Assembly (NCBI RefSeq): GCF_034058155.1
Contig: NZ_CP139148.1
Span: 1,612,001 to 1,676,000 of the forward strand
Length of the DNA: 64,000 bases
Direction: 5' to 3'
Source of the DNA: Flavobacterium sp. KACC 22761
Lineage (GTDB): Bacteria; Bacteroidota; Bacteroidia; Flavobacteriales; Flavobacteriaceae
In this document: positions 27,003 through 35,810 of the stretch, in pieces
How positions within the stretch are numbered: position 1 is the first letter of the stretch
Layout: the number at the start of each line of letters is the position of its first letter
Position numbers and translations under genes: made by a program
The notes under the pieces: model-generated
Seen by the model: the letters and a program-made list of their open reading frames with translations, nothing else
What the model was told of the DNA's origin: nothing
Database searches by the model: none

Positions 27003-27539
27003 TTATTGGCATAATTTCTTAATATCCCACTTTAAAATTATTTGTGAAATAAGAACAGGAAAATTTGTTTTATGACCTTCCTTAATCATTGTTATATAAA
27101 TGTCATTCTTGTCCAAAATAAATATCCTGCTTGATTGATACAAATTATTAATAGCAAGATTGTCAGATTTATTATAAATTACTAATTTTTTTGAACTTAC
27201 GGCCTTTTGAAACCCAAATTTCTTACAATATTCAATAATAATTGTTCTGTTTTTTTCAAGGTCATATTTACTTATAATTTTGGTAAGATGTTTTTCGGTC
27301 AATTTTCGATAAATTGCATAAGCGAAAAAGAAACTCATAAAAAAAAGTAGATAATATTCGCCTCCCGTATTTGAATGATCTCGATGTGGATCAAAATAAA
27401 CTAAAAAAGGACAAATAAATCCAAAGCTAAAAAACATTAGAAGAAGTATAGTATCAATTATCTCAAACCAGCTTTCGGTATAAACTAGCTTGCTTTTTTC
27501 TATACTTTTCTCAATATCTAAATTTTTTAAACTTCTCAT
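27003..27539 (-). CDS. membrane protein of unknown function, probable insert in the pigment cluster
   Basis: A 178-residue protein with two hydrophobic segments (~28-47 and ~62-82) and a cytoplasmic or periplasmic C-terminal region (FGFQKAVSSKKLVIYNKSDN, RIFILDKNDIYITMIKEG). It shares one base with the upstream ketosynthase gene (TAATG), so translation may be coupled. No family is recognised. It and the lipoprotein gene at 26305 look like an accessory pair unrelated to the surrounding pathway. Confidence 0.62.
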   Translation of the reverse strand: MRSLKNLDIEKSIEKSKLVYTESWFEIIDTILLLMFFSFGFICPFLVYFDPHRDHSNTGGEYYLLFFMSFFFAYAIYRKLTEKHLTKIISKYDLEKNRTIIIEYCKKFGFQKAVSSKKLVIYNKSDNLAINNLYQSSRIFILDKNDIYITMIKEGHKTNFPVLISQIILKWDIKKLCQ

Positions 27540-28675
27540 TACACTTTCTCAAAAACAACCGCCGTATTACAACCTCCAAATCCAGAAGCCGTTTTCAAAA
27601 AATACTCAATAGTTGCTTCTTCATTTTTCTCAATTACATTTACAACTTCACTAACTCCAATTTCATCAAAACCTTTCGATTCAAAAAGCATATTTCGATT
27701 GGCTGATTCAATCGCAATTACCGTTTCCAATAATCCGGAAGCGCCTAATGTATGACCGTAAAATCCTTTTAAACTGTTTACAGGAACATTTTGTAAATCC
27801 AAACGATTTAAAGCAATCGCTTCCATTTCGTCGTTGAAAGGCGTTGCGGTTCCGTGCGCTGAAATATAATCTAATTTGTTGGCTTCAATATTTGCTTCTT
27901 TCAAAGCATTTTGAATACTTCTGAACAAACCTTCGCCTGTTCTTGAAGGTCCAGAAATATGATTTGCATCGTTAATCGAACTATCGCCTATAACTTTTAT
28001 TTTAGCGTTTTTGGCTTCCGCAGAAACTAAAACTGCAGAAGTTGCTTCGCCCAAACTCACTCCGGTTCTGTTTTTAGAATACGGTTTACAAGGCAATTCG
28101 CTCATTGCCTGAAAAGCATTAAAACCAGACAAAACAAATTCGGAAACTTCATCGCCCGCTACAACAAAAATATTATCATAAAGTTCAGATTGAATCATTC
28201 TTTTAGCAACAGAAACGGCTAAAATTCCAGAAACGCAGGCATTTGAAACTACAATTGGCTGAGTTTTAAATCTGAAGAAATTGGCAATATTTTTTGCCAA
28301 AACATCTAAATGTGCGTTATTAAAATTCTCTTCTGAATTCTCTTTTAAAGCGGTTACATTTCCTTTTGTTGTTGAAAGTATAAAAGCGGTTTTTGAATTC
28401 AATTCAACTCCCGAATTTTTGATAATCGGCTCCAAAGCCAAAATCATCATTTTTTCTAAACGGGAATATTTTGTTTCAGCGCTGATTTTTGAAAAAGCAC
28501 TGTTTATTTTTTCATCAGAAATAATGGAAGCATAAAACGAATTTGGCATTAAAGAAATATCATTATGAAGCTGAATTCCTGAATCACCACGCAAAATCGC
28601 TTCGATGTTCGATTCAACATCAAAACCTAAAGGCGTGATACAATTCGTTTGTGTGATGTATATTTCTTTTGACAT
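27539..28675 (-). CDS. beta-ketoacyl-ACP synthase, active (second KS)
   Basis: A 378-residue FabF/FabB-like enzyme with VVSNACVSGILAV (Cys147), YISAHGTATPFND and GFYGHTLGASGLLE, so Cys-His-His is complete. The C-terminus FLKTASGFGGCNTAVVF is typical of the superfamily. It condenses malonyl-ACP with acyl-ACP. It differs clearly from the KS at 23933 and the one at 37372, and its partner is not obvious. Together they suggest separate condensation steps for polyene and dialkylresorcinol precursors. Confidence 0.87.
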   Translation of the reverse strand: MSKEIYITQTNCITPLGFDVESNIEAILRGDSGIQLHNDISLMPNSFYASIISDEKINSAFSKISAETKYSRLEKMMILALEPIIKNSGVELNSKTAFILSTTKGNVTALKENSEENFNNAHLDVLAKNIANFFRFKTQPIVVSNACVSGILAVSVAKRMIQSELYDNIFVVAGDEVSEFVLSGFNAFQAMSELPCKPYSKNRTGVSLGEATSAVLVSAEAKNAKIKVIGDSSINDANHISGPSRTGEGLFRSIQNALKEANIEANKLDYISAHGTATPFNDEMEAIALNRLDLQNVPVNSLKGFYGHTLGASGLLETVIAIESANRNMLFESKGFDEIGVSEVVNVIEKNEEATIEYFLKTASGFGGCNTAVVFEKV

Positions 28676-28695
28676 TTTATGTTTATTTCTGTGCG

Positions 28696-28775
28696 TTTTT
28701 ATGGCACGCAGATGACGCAGATTTAAGCAGATTTACACGGATTTTTAATTTGTGCTAATTCGTGAAATTTGTGTT
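28696..28775. repeat. intergenic repeat, GCACGCAGAT / GAAATTTGTG type
   Basis: The stretch holds GGCACGCAGATGACGCAG, GCAGATTTACACGGATTTTT and AATTCGTGAAATTTGTGTTT, phrases that recur in other gaps of this window (26258, 56938, 57301). It fills the gap between the thioesterase and the second ketosynthase. The fold is imperfect, so limits are approximate. Confidence 0.5.
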
Positions 28776-29225
28776 TTACTTTAATAATCCCACTTTCTTT
28801 TTCCATTCCTCATAAAAAGGAGGATTCGTCAGCATTAAATTCCCTTCTTTATCTAAAAAAACCTGAGTTGTTTCGCCTGTACATGCGACTTCACCTTTAT
28901 CATCAATAATTTTAAAGCGATAAATTATTTTCGCGGCTGGAGTATCGACAACCGTAGTTTCGATTGTTACCACATCGCCGTAACGCAAGGACAATTTATG
29001 TTCGCATTTAGATTTTACAATTGGCGTTGTGTAACCTGTTTTTGCAATATCCAAATACGTAAGTCCGTGTTGGCGTCCAAAGGCTTCACGACCGTCTTCA
29101 AAATAGGTAATATAATGGCCGTGCCAAACAATTCCAAGCGGATCAGTTTCGTTAAAACGAATTCTGATTTCGTGTGAAACGGTTAAGTTTGAGGCTTCGT
29201 TATACTGTTCTTTTCTTTTTGTCAT
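28776..29225 (-). CDS. acyl-CoA/acyl-ACP thioesterase (4-hydroxybenzoyl-CoA thioesterase type)
   Basis: I start at the ATG at 29225 (MTKRKEQYNEAS). The 149-residue hot-dog protein has the family motif RFNETDPLGIVWHGHYITYFEDGREAF, in which the Asp after Asn-Glu-Thr is the usual catalytic residue. It would release or trim acyl chains from CoA or ACP. In the cluster it may free the polyene acid or recycle stalled chains. It overlaps the end of the ABC permease gene by 26 bases. Confidence 0.85.
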   Translation of the reverse strand: MTKRKEQYNEASNLTVSHEIRIRFNETDPLGIVWHGHYITYFEDGREAFGRQHGLTYLDIAKTGYTTPIVKSKCEHKLSLRYGDVVTIETTVVDTPAAKIIYRFKIIDDKGEVACTGETTQVFLDKEGNLMLTNPPFYEEWKKKVGLLK

Positions 29226-30483
29226 AAAATAAGGCAATGGAAGTGGTGATTATAAAGAACAAAAATAACAAACTTATTTTTGGAATGATTTCGACGAAAG
29301 AAACGTTGCGCAATAAAACATCATAAAACGCTTCTAATCCCCAATTCATAGGTGAGGATTTGGCAATGATCTGCATGATTTTTGGCATCGCAAAAACCGG
29401 AACCCAGATTCCTCCAATTGCGGCCAGAATAATTACACTCGTTGCACCAAACGGAGCCGATTGTTCCTGAGTGCTTGCTACAGTTCCTAATAAAATTCCG
29501 AATCCGATCGCGGCAAAACCTGAAAATAAAGCGACAACACTCATTAAAAATAAATGTCCTTCGATATTTAACGGAGGCAAACCAATGTGTGGAAAAAGGA
29601 AAATGGCAACGGCAACCATCATATAAAACTGAATCATGCAAATGATTGAATACGTAATTGTTTTGCCGATAATGACAATTAAATTCGAAACAGGATTGGT
29701 CAATAAACGGACAAAAGTTCCTTGTGATTTTTCTTTTACAATATTGATAGAAAGCGGAATCACGATAAAAAATATAGCGAAAAGCGTCCAGGCCGGAACG
29801 TTGTGCTGCACCGAATTTGGCAATACTTCTTTATTGTTTATTCTTGGAATTATTTCTTTGAAAGTGATAAAACTTTTTTGATCAAATTCTGTGTTTTCTT
29901 CGCCAAATTGGTTTTGAAAAGCAGTATAAATGGATTTGGTTTCAATCTGCGAAATCATTTTGTCAATCGAACTCATCACCGAATTTTTGAAACTCAGCTG
30001 AACCGCCGGATCAAAATATAATTTTACTTCTTTTTGCTGAATTATTTTCTGCTTTTCAGGTTTTGCAACGCTGTCTGTAAAACCCATTTTGCTCACAATG
30101 TTTTCTACATTCTGATCGACTTTTGCTTGCAAATCTGAACTTAGGTTTTTCGGAATTACGATCGCCAATTGAAATTTTCCTTTATAGACATTTTCTTTGG
30201 CGACTTCTTCGGTAATAGTTTTATTGTCAAGCTGGGTGACAACGCTGAATAAATTATTCTTTTGCAGATTATCAAAAACCGTTTTGGAAACTGAACCTTT
30301 GTCATTGTCAACCAATAAAATCTGAATTTTATTGTCGCTGACGGTTTTAAAAGTACTGTCTTGAATAATCGTAACCGTAATAACCAAAACCAACGGCATG
30401 ATAAATAAAATAATCAAACCGCCTAAATCTCTTTTTAATAAAAGAAATTCTTTTACTATCGACATCCAAATTTTATATAGCAT
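29200..30483 (-). CDS. ABC-2 type transporter permease
   Basis: A 427-residue inner-membrane protein. One membrane segment at ~21-41 is followed by a large periplasmic domain (~45-215), then about five segments (~222-425), the ABC-2 export permease layout (NVPAWTLFAIFFIVIPLSIN, EKSQGTFVRLLTNPVS, FGATSVIILAAIGGIWVPVF). With the ATPase encoded at 30473 it forms an exporter. In a flexirubin cluster it probably exports a pigment precursor or lipid-linked product. The genes overlap by 11 bases. Confidence 0.87.
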   Translation of the reverse strand: MLYKIWMSIVKEFLLLKRDLGGLIILFIMPLVLVITVTIIQDSTFKTVSDNKIQILLVDNDKGSVSKTVFDNLQKNNLFSVVTQLDNKTITEEVAKENVYKGKFQLAIVIPKNLSSDLQAKVDQNVENIVSKMGFTDSVAKPEKQKIIQQKEVKLYFDPAVQLSFKNSVMSSIDKMISQIETKSIYTAFQNQFGEENTEFDQKSFITFKEIIPRINNKEVLPNSVQHNVPAWTLFAIFFIVIPLSINIVKEKSQGTFVRLLTNPVSNLIVIIGKTITYSIICMIQFYMMVAVAIFLFPHIGLPPLNIEGHLFLMSVVALFSGFAAIGFGILLGTVASTQEQSAPFGATSVIILAAIGGIWVPVFAMPKIMQIIAKSSPMNWGLEAFYDVLLRNVSFVEIIPKISLLFLFFIITTSIALFYDKKKRTV

Positions 30484-31225
30484 CTCTCAGGTCTTTTCCG
30501 GTTAATGAAATAAAAACGTCTTCGAGATTTCGAGCATTTTCTGTTGTGTCGATTAAGGTTTTTGGAGTTCCTTTTGCAAAAATTTTGCCTTGGTCTAAAA
30601 TGGCAATATTGGTACAGAAATCTTCGGCTTCCGCCAAATGATGTGAGGTATAAATAATTGTAGTTCCGTTTTGATTTAAAACTTTAAGATAATCGATAAT
30701 GGCATTTTTTGACTGAACGTCAACACCAACAGTTGGTTCATCCAAAAACAAAACTTTCGGGTTGTGCAGAATTCCGGCAATCAAATTCACACGGCGTTTC
30801 ATTCCGCCAGAAAAAGTATGAATTTGTTTATCGGCAAATTTTAATAAACCCAAAAGATCCAAAGTTTCGATTACTTTATCTTTCAAATCCGAACCTTTCA
30901 AACCGTACATACTTCCAAAATAATGCAGATTTTCTCTCGCCGTCAAAGTTGGATACAAAGCATATTCCTGAGGAACAACACCAATGATTTTTTTGATTTT
31001 CGAAGCATGGTGATGATAATCTAAATCATCAATGGAAAAATGTCCCGAAGTGGGTTTTATCAACCCGCAGAGCATCGAAATTAAAGTGGTTTTTCCAGCA
31101 CCATTCGGACCTAGCAATCCAAAAATTTGGCCTTCATTTATTTCCAGCGAAACATCGTTCAAAGAAAACTGATCGGCATCTTTGTACTTTTTCGAAAGAG
31201 ATTCTATTTTTATAATGGAATTCAA
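30473..31225 (-). CDS. ABC transporter ATP-binding protein
   Basis: A 250-residue ATPase with every motif of an active site: Walker A GLLGPNGAGKTT, Q-loop VVPQEYALYPTLTAREN, signature TFSGGMKRRVNL, Walker B VLFLDEPTVGVD and H-loop TSHHLAEAEDF. It powers the ABC-2 permease encoded by the overlapping gene at 29200. Close to the drug/lipid export class (CcmA-like). Confidence 0.9.
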   Translation of the reverse strand: MNSIIKIESLSKKYKDADQFSLNDVSLEINEGQIFGLLGPNGAGKTTLISMLCGLIKPTSGHFSIDDLDYHHHASKIKKIIGVVPQEYALYPTLTARENLHYFGSMYGLKGSDLKDKVIETLDLLGLLKFADKQIHTFSGGMKRRVNLIAGILHNPKVLFLDEPTVGVDVQSKNAIIDYLKVLNQNGTTIIYTSHHLAEAEDFCTNIAILDQGKIFAKGTPKTLIDTTENARNLEDVFISLTGKDLRDAI

Positions 31226-31232
31226 AATATAA

Positions 31233-32231
31233 TTAGCTGATTGCTTTTTTTAGTTTTTTGAAAAAGATTTCTTCGCGATTCGCAATGTCCAAAAGTTCAT
31301 CGGCAATGGCGTTGTAAGCGTCTTCTTTGGCGCTTCGGTTTTTATAAATTCTGGAAGCTTCAACGGCAAAATCACGCCATGAATCGCCAATTTGTGTCAT
31401 TTCTTTCGAAAGATTTTTTAATTCTTCGTTTCCTAAAACAACCGAGGCTTCTTGTAAAAACGCGGCGTAAATAAATCGGAAACCTCCGCCTCCAGTTCCA
31501 ATTTCTTCCTGCATGCGAACCATTTGCGCCAGATAATGATTGGCTTTTCGAACACCGTGTTTCTTTGGCCATTTTCGAATTTGACGTGAAACCATTTTGA
31601 TTCCGCGAACACCTACAATTGGCATTGGCGCCAACATATCGCGACAGGTATTTTTGATTCCTTTTATAATCGCACTTTTTAAATCGACAGTTGACGGAAT
31701 CTGAATCGGATAATACATTTGTCCACGTGGCGCAAACGCACCTTTGGCAAAACGAACTTTATCCATTTCTTCGTGCGTCAAAGTGGTAACGGTTTCCATC
31801 ACCGGATCGCTAATCAAATAATCGGTTTCGGTTTTGCCGTAAACGACTAAATTGTGCGCGTTGAAATGAAAGCGATATTCATCTGGAAAATAACTCAGAT
31901 GATATACGCCGACTTGAAGTCCGGTTGGAATATTATTTTTTAGATTTTCTTCTAAAGCTTTGTTAGCATTGGCAACCGAAGAAAATTTTTGTCTTTTTAT
32001 TTTAAGATTTAGACGATTGGCCACTTTATTAAAAATATGTCCAGGCAAAGTTCTATAACTGATTGCCGGCGCATGATTTACTTTTAAGAAAGGCAAATAC
32101 ACAAAAAAAAGTCCCGAACCAATTCCGAAAACCATCGGTTCGCTGATATTGAGTCCGCTGTTTTTTAAGAGGTTTGAAGCTACTCCGTTTTCACAATGAG
32201 CAGATTGATGATGTGTAAAAGTAACTTGCAT
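31233..32231 (-). CDS. BtrH-like N-terminal domain protein, candidate acyltransferase
   Basis: A 332-residue protein whose N-terminal half has the papain-like BtrH_N pattern: HHQSAHCENGVASNLLKNSG with a Cys in AHC and a following Asn, and GIGSGLFFVYLPF. The middle has HFNAHNLVVYGKTETDYLISD with a His and Asp that could complete a triad. In butirosin synthesis BtrH moves an acyl group from a carrier protein to the product. By analogy this enzyme may move the aryl-polyene acyl group from its ACP to the dialkylresorcinol hydroxyl. The C-terminal ~130 residues are helical. It touches the next gene by one base. Confidence 0.75.
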   Translation of the reverse strand: MQVTFTHHQSAHCENGVASNLLKNSGLNISEPMVFGIGSGLFFVYLPFLKVNHAPAISYRTLPGHIFNKVANRLNLKIKRQKFSSVANANKALEENLKNNIPTGLQVGVYHLSYFPDEYRFHFNAHNLVVYGKTETDYLISDPVMETVTTLTHEEMDKVRFAKGAFAPRGQMYYPIQIPSTVDLKSAIIKGIKNTCRDMLAPMPIVGVRGIKMVSRQIRKWPKKHGVRKANHYLAQMVRMQEEIGTGGGGFRFIYAAFLQEASVVLGNEELKNLSKEMTQIGDSWRDFAVEASRIYKNRSAKEDAYNAIADELLDIANREEIFFKKLKKAIS

Positions 32232-32635
32232 TATTTTGTGATACTATTTTTTAATTCGGCAATTGAAATATCAAAAGCGTCGGCATATTTTTGTAAAGTT
32301 TTGTCGTTTAGTTTGGCAAAAACGGAAGGTTTAAAATGTCTTTTTACGCGCCATTTCCACATTTCGACATAACCCGCGAGAATTCCCAAATCCATTTTAT
32401 TCAATTCCATAAAATAACAAATCGGGCTTACTTCTCCGTTTAGCACTTTTTGTTTTGCTTCTTCGGCACGTTCTTTTATATTGTCAATTGCGTTTGAAAG
32501 TGCAATGGCTTTTGGTTCCCAACCCGTACTCAAAGCGGTTGTATAATTGCCGTTTTCATCGGTTGCATAAACCAATTCTTTGAGATTTTTTTTGCTTAAA
32601 TTTCCATCGTGCTGCGGTACATTTTCTTTTTCCAT
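32231..32635 (-). CDS. small conserved-type protein of unknown function (flexirubin cluster)
   Basis: A 134-residue soluble, mainly helical protein (AIALSNAIDNIKERAEEAKQ, ELNKMDLGILAGYVEMWKWR, LQKYADAFDISIAELKN). No signal peptide or membrane segment. I recognise no catalytic motif. It overlaps the BtrH-like gene by one base, so the two are probably translated together and may form a complex. The C-terminal segment reads like a small helix-turn-helix-type bundle, but the basic residues needed for DNA binding are not obvious. Confidence 0.65.
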   Translation of the reverse strand: MEKENVPQHDGNLSKKNLKELVYATDENGNYTTALSTGWEPKAIALSNAIDNIKERAEEAKQKVLNGEVSPICYFMELNKMDLGILAGYVEMWKWRVKRHFKPSVFAKLNDKTLQKYADAFDISIAELKNSITK

Positions 32636-32660
32636 GACGGTTTTGTTTTCAATTTAGCAT

Positions 32661-33125
32661 TTAAGTTGTCGCCGAAATCGTCTTTTGAATAAACAAATTA
32701 ATTTCGCATTCTAATAGTATTTTGTCTTCCAATAAACTTTCGCAACTCATGGTACACAAAGTATAATCGTCGCCAACAAATTTTGAAACCAAAGTTGCTT
32801 TGGTCGTTATGACATCGTCAACTTTTGGTAATGAATGTATTTTTAAATTCTTTAAAGCGCTGATAAAACCAATCACATTTACGTTTTCATTTTCAGTTCC
32901 ATCTTCTTCAAAAAAATATTTTTTTCCAACAATAGATGAACAGGTTTGTGCTGTATTTTCGATTAATCCGGCTTCTATTAAAATGCCTTTATCAACAAAA
33001 ATATTGTCTTCTTTGATTAAAAATTCGGTTTCAACAGAATTGGCATCAATTTCCAAAATCAAGTCTACCATCAGCATTGGAGCGCGGTGCGGTAAATAAT
33101 TTTGTATGTCGATTCCAACTTTCAT
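32661..33125 (-). CDS. hot-dog dehydratase-like protein (ApeP/FabZ type) 1
   Basis: A 154-residue hot-dog-fold protein. IQNYLPHRAPMLMVDLILEI is the FabZ/ApeP-type YLPHRxPMLMVD motif, and DKGILIEAGLIENTAQTCSS is the central helix with a Glu in the position used for catalysis. It probably removes water from 3-hydroxyacyl-ACP in polyene synthesis. Its neighbour at 33246 is a paralogue, so they may form a heterodimer. Confidence 0.8.
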   Translation of the reverse strand: MKVGIDIQNYLPHRAPMLMVDLILEIDANSVETEFLIKEDNIFVDKGILIEAGLIENTAQTCSSIVGKKYFFEEDGTENENVNVIGFISALKNLKIHSLPKVDDVITTKATLVSKFVGDDYTLCTMSCESLLEDKILLECEINLFIQKTISATT

Positions 33126-33245
33126 GTTTTTTAAGCAGTCACTAAAATTTAATTATAACATTTTAAAAATTCAATATTTCGATTTTTGACATTGTAAATA
33201 GATTTTCAGGCTTTTGACTTTATGACTTTTAAACTTTTGACTTAT

Positions 33246-33677
33246 TTATTTTGCTAAAACGGTTTTCATTTGTCCGTTTGCAATTTCTTCATCATTTAAA
33301 AAAGTCACAATATCCACTAAAGTTACTCCGGCAAATTCTTGTAAAATGGTAACATTCGACTGAATTATATCGTTGATTTTTGGCAGTTTTTTTATCTGAA
33401 TATCTTTAATAGAACCAATATATCCGGTTGGTGCGGTTTCGTTTTTCAAAAAAAACTGATAACCGGTGTGCAAAGCGACAGATTGCGCCATATGCTCCAC
33501 TAAGCCTGCTTCTAAAAAAGTGTTTTCTTCTAAAAAAATATTGTCATTCTGAATTTTCAAACCAGAAATTAATCCCGTTTCTGAATACGAAAACATACGA
33601 TCGACCATTACAAAAGGAAATTTTTGCGGAAGTAGATTTTCGACGGCTTCTTTTTCTAAAAGTACAACGGTTTCCAT
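33246..33677 (-). CDS. hot-dog dehydratase-like protein (ApeP/FabZ type) 2
   Basis: About 143 residues from the ATG at 33677 (METVVLLEKEAVENLL), which overlaps the darB stop by one base; two further N-terminal residues are possible but less likely. The LLPQKFPFVMVDRMFSYSET motif replaces the His-Arg of copy 1 by Gln-Lys, and LEAGLVEHMAQSVALHTGYQ keeps the Glu-bearing helix. The substitution suggests it may be the non-catalytic partner of copy 1, or a divergent dehydratase. Confidence 0.78.
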   Translation of the reverse strand: METVVLLEKEAVENLLPQKFPFVMVDRMFSYSETGLISGLKIQNDNIFLEENTFLEAGLVEHMAQSVALHTGYQFFLKNETAPTGYIGSIKDIQIKKLPKINDIIQSNVTILQEFAGVTLVDIVTFLNDEEIANGQMKTVLAK

Positions 33678-34810
33678 TAGCAAACAGTTAAATATGCATA
33701 AGCAAATGAAAAACGCCCGCTTTCTGGAACCGACAATAAAATTTTGTCTCCTTTTTTCAATTTTCCAGAATTCATTAATTCTTCAACTGCAATATAAATG
33801 GAGGCAGAGCCCACGTTTCCAACTTTCAAAAGGTTCATGAACCATTTTTCAGATGGAATTACAACACCTTTTTCGTCTAATCCCTTTTTTAGTCCTTCAA
33901 CAAAAAAATATGAAGAAACGTGTGGTAAAAAGTAATCAACATCATCGGCAGTAACATTGTGTTTTGCCATTGCGTCGGTCATACTTTCGACACCTTTTGG
34001 CAGAATAAATTCATCCAGGAGTTTTACATCCTGTTTTACTGCCAGAACAGATTCGTTTAGCAATTGCTCAGGTTTATAATCGCTCCACGGTTTTATTTCT
34101 CCGTTTTCTAGTTTATCTCCGCCGGCATACATGCAGGTTTCCAATTCGAATGCATACGAATACGCTTCCATCCATTCGATTTTCAGAGAAATGTCGCCGC
34201 TTGGTTTATTTTCTAATAAAAAAGCACCAGCTCCGTCTGATAACATCCAACGCAAAAAATCTTTTTTGAAAGCAATAATAGGTTGTTCTTCCAGATTTTT
34301 TAAGTTGATGATTTCCTGATTGTATTGTTGTGCCGAAAGCCAAGTCGAAACTTTTTCAGATCCTGTACAAACAGCATTTTTTGAATTTCCAGATTTTATG
34401 GAGAGAAAACCATATTTCAAGGCATTCATTCCAGAACAGCAAATTCCAGAAGAAGAGTTCAGCTCAACCGATTTGTTTTTTAATAATCCGTGAACCATTG
34501 CGGCGTGCGAAGGTGCAAAAACATCTGGTGACGAAGTTCCACAAGACAACACTTCTAAATCCTGGTCAGTGAAATTTTTGTCAAATAGCTTTTCAATTGC
34601 GCTTTTTGCCAGTTCGGCATTGGTGTGCGTGCTTACGCCATTTTTGTCAACGGCATAATAGCGGCTTGTAATTTTATTATTGCGCAAAATAATACGTCTT
34701 GCTTTTGAAGCAGTATCGTTTATTAGCCCTAAATAATTCTCCATTTCATCGTTTGAAACAGCTTCATTCGGCAAATATTTTGCGGCTTTGGTAATATATA
34801 CGTCAAACAT
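33677..34810 (-). CDS. darB: dialkylresorcinol condensing enzyme DarB (KAS III-like)
   Basis: A 377-residue KAS III-like protein with GICCSGMNALKYGF (nucleophile Cys in the CCSGM motif), VDYFLPHVSSYFF (His) and LLKVGNVGSASIYIAVEEL (Asn). DarB joins a beta-ketoacyl and an unsaturated acyl thioester to form the ring that becomes a 2,5-dialkylresorcinol. Its companion darA lies just upstream at 34830. The resorcinol is half of a flexirubin, esterified to the aryl polyene acid. Confidence 0.88.
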   Translation of the reverse strand: MFDVYITKAAKYLPNEAVSNDEMENYLGLINDTASKARRIILRNNKITSRYYAVDKNGVSTHTNAELAKSAIEKLFDKNFTDQDLEVLSCGTSSPDVFAPSHAAMVHGLLKNKSVELNSSSGICCSGMNALKYGFLSIKSGNSKNAVCTGSEKVSTWLSAQQYNQEIINLKNLEEQPIIAFKKDFLRWMLSDGAGAFLLENKPSGDISLKIEWMEAYSYAFELETCMYAGGDKLENGEIKPWSDYKPEQLLNESVLAVKQDVKLLDEFILPKGVESMTDAMAKHNVTADDVDYFLPHVSSYFFVEGLKKGLDEKGVVIPSEKWFMNLLKVGNVGSASIYIAVEELMNSGKLKKGDKILLSVPESGRFSFAYAYLTVC

Positions 34811-34829
34811 AATATAATTTTCTCCTCTT

Positions 34830-35732
34830 CTAAACCCCTTGATAGTATTGAGTTTCTTTTTTTATAGTTGTAATCTTAAACGGGTAGCTAATAACATGCA
34901 ATATATATACTATTGGCGAGATTACCCATATTGCAAGGAATAAATAAACATAAAATAATTTAAGAAGCAGTTTTCTGTTTTTTTGATTCTTGTAAATGAA
35001 ATTAGACCATTTATTAAAGATTTTATTAGCGGTTTTGTCTACAGTCACTAAATACGGACTGATTTTTACGGCTCCAATTTCGGCTAATTTTGGCTGTAAA
35101 TCGTCTAATTTGTTTTGTTCGAATTGCGAAAGCATCACTTCTCCAAATTTATCTGATTCCTGAATGTCTTTATCCGAAACGCCAGGCAACGGAAAAAAGC
35201 CTAAATAGCGTTTTTTAACTCCCGAAAACATCCAGTTTACAATTGTAATTACGCTGATTAAATTTCCAACGCGGTCAACTAAAGCTACATTTCCAACTAG
35301 TTTTGCATTGGCTTCTTTCAACAAAACTTTTACTTTTTCCTGTGCCATTATCCACATATTTCTTGAACCGTTTATGGTAATAACTGGCGTGTTGTTGAGA
35401 ATAATTTTAGCCTCAGGACTTTTCAGGAAAGAGTTCATAGGAATTGACGGCGTTAAATACCAAACTTGATAATGCAACAAAACAAGATCAAATTTTGTAT
35501 TTAGAATTTCGTTCGGAACTGGTTTTAAAGCTGTTGGAATTTGCAGAAAAGATTCTGGAAAAGCATCAAAAAAAGTGGTTTTGTTCCACGGAAAAGGAAA
35601 CGGTTTTTCTAATTGAATTTCATGAAAAGTTACGTTGATTTCATCTGAATTCAGAAAAGGTTTTGCAATGTTGCGAGCAATCGATTCCAGTTGTCCAGAT
35701 TGGGAATAATAAATAACGAGAACATTTTTCAT
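34830..35732 (-). CDS. darA: dialkylresorcinol biosynthesis protein DarA (flavodoxin-like)
   Basis: A 300-residue protein. Residues ~1-160 have the flavodoxin-like start VLVIYYSQSGQLESIARNIA (phosphate loop SQSGQ) and QVWYLTPSIPMNSFL of an NAD(P)H-quinone-reductase-like fold. The C-terminal ~50 residues hold one to two membrane segments (LLKLFYVYLFLAIWVISPIV). With DarB it completes dialkylresorcinol formation, probably by oxidising/aromatising the cyclic intermediate. It is the first gene of its operon block, after a 514-bp repeat-rich gap. Confidence 0.85.
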   Translation of the reverse strand: MKNVLVIYYSQSGQLESIARNIAKPFLNSDEINVTFHEIQLEKPFPFPWNKTTFFDAFPESFLQIPTALKPVPNEILNTKFDLVLLHYQVWYLTPSIPMNSFLKSPEAKIILNNTPVITINGSRNMWIMAQEKVKVLLKEANAKLVGNVALVDRVGNLISVITIVNWMFSGVKKRYLGFFPLPGVSDKDIQESDKFGEVMLSQFEQNKLDDLQPKLAEIGAVKISPYLVTVDKTANKIFNKWSNFIYKNQKNRKLLLKLFYVYLFLAIWVISPIVYILHVISYPFKITTIKKETQYYQGV

Positions 35733-35810
35733 TTTTAGGTTTACTTTCTTTGGTTGCGAACAAAAATAAGTAAATTATTTTAAACGAATTTTCTTGTTTA
35801 ATAGAATGTT

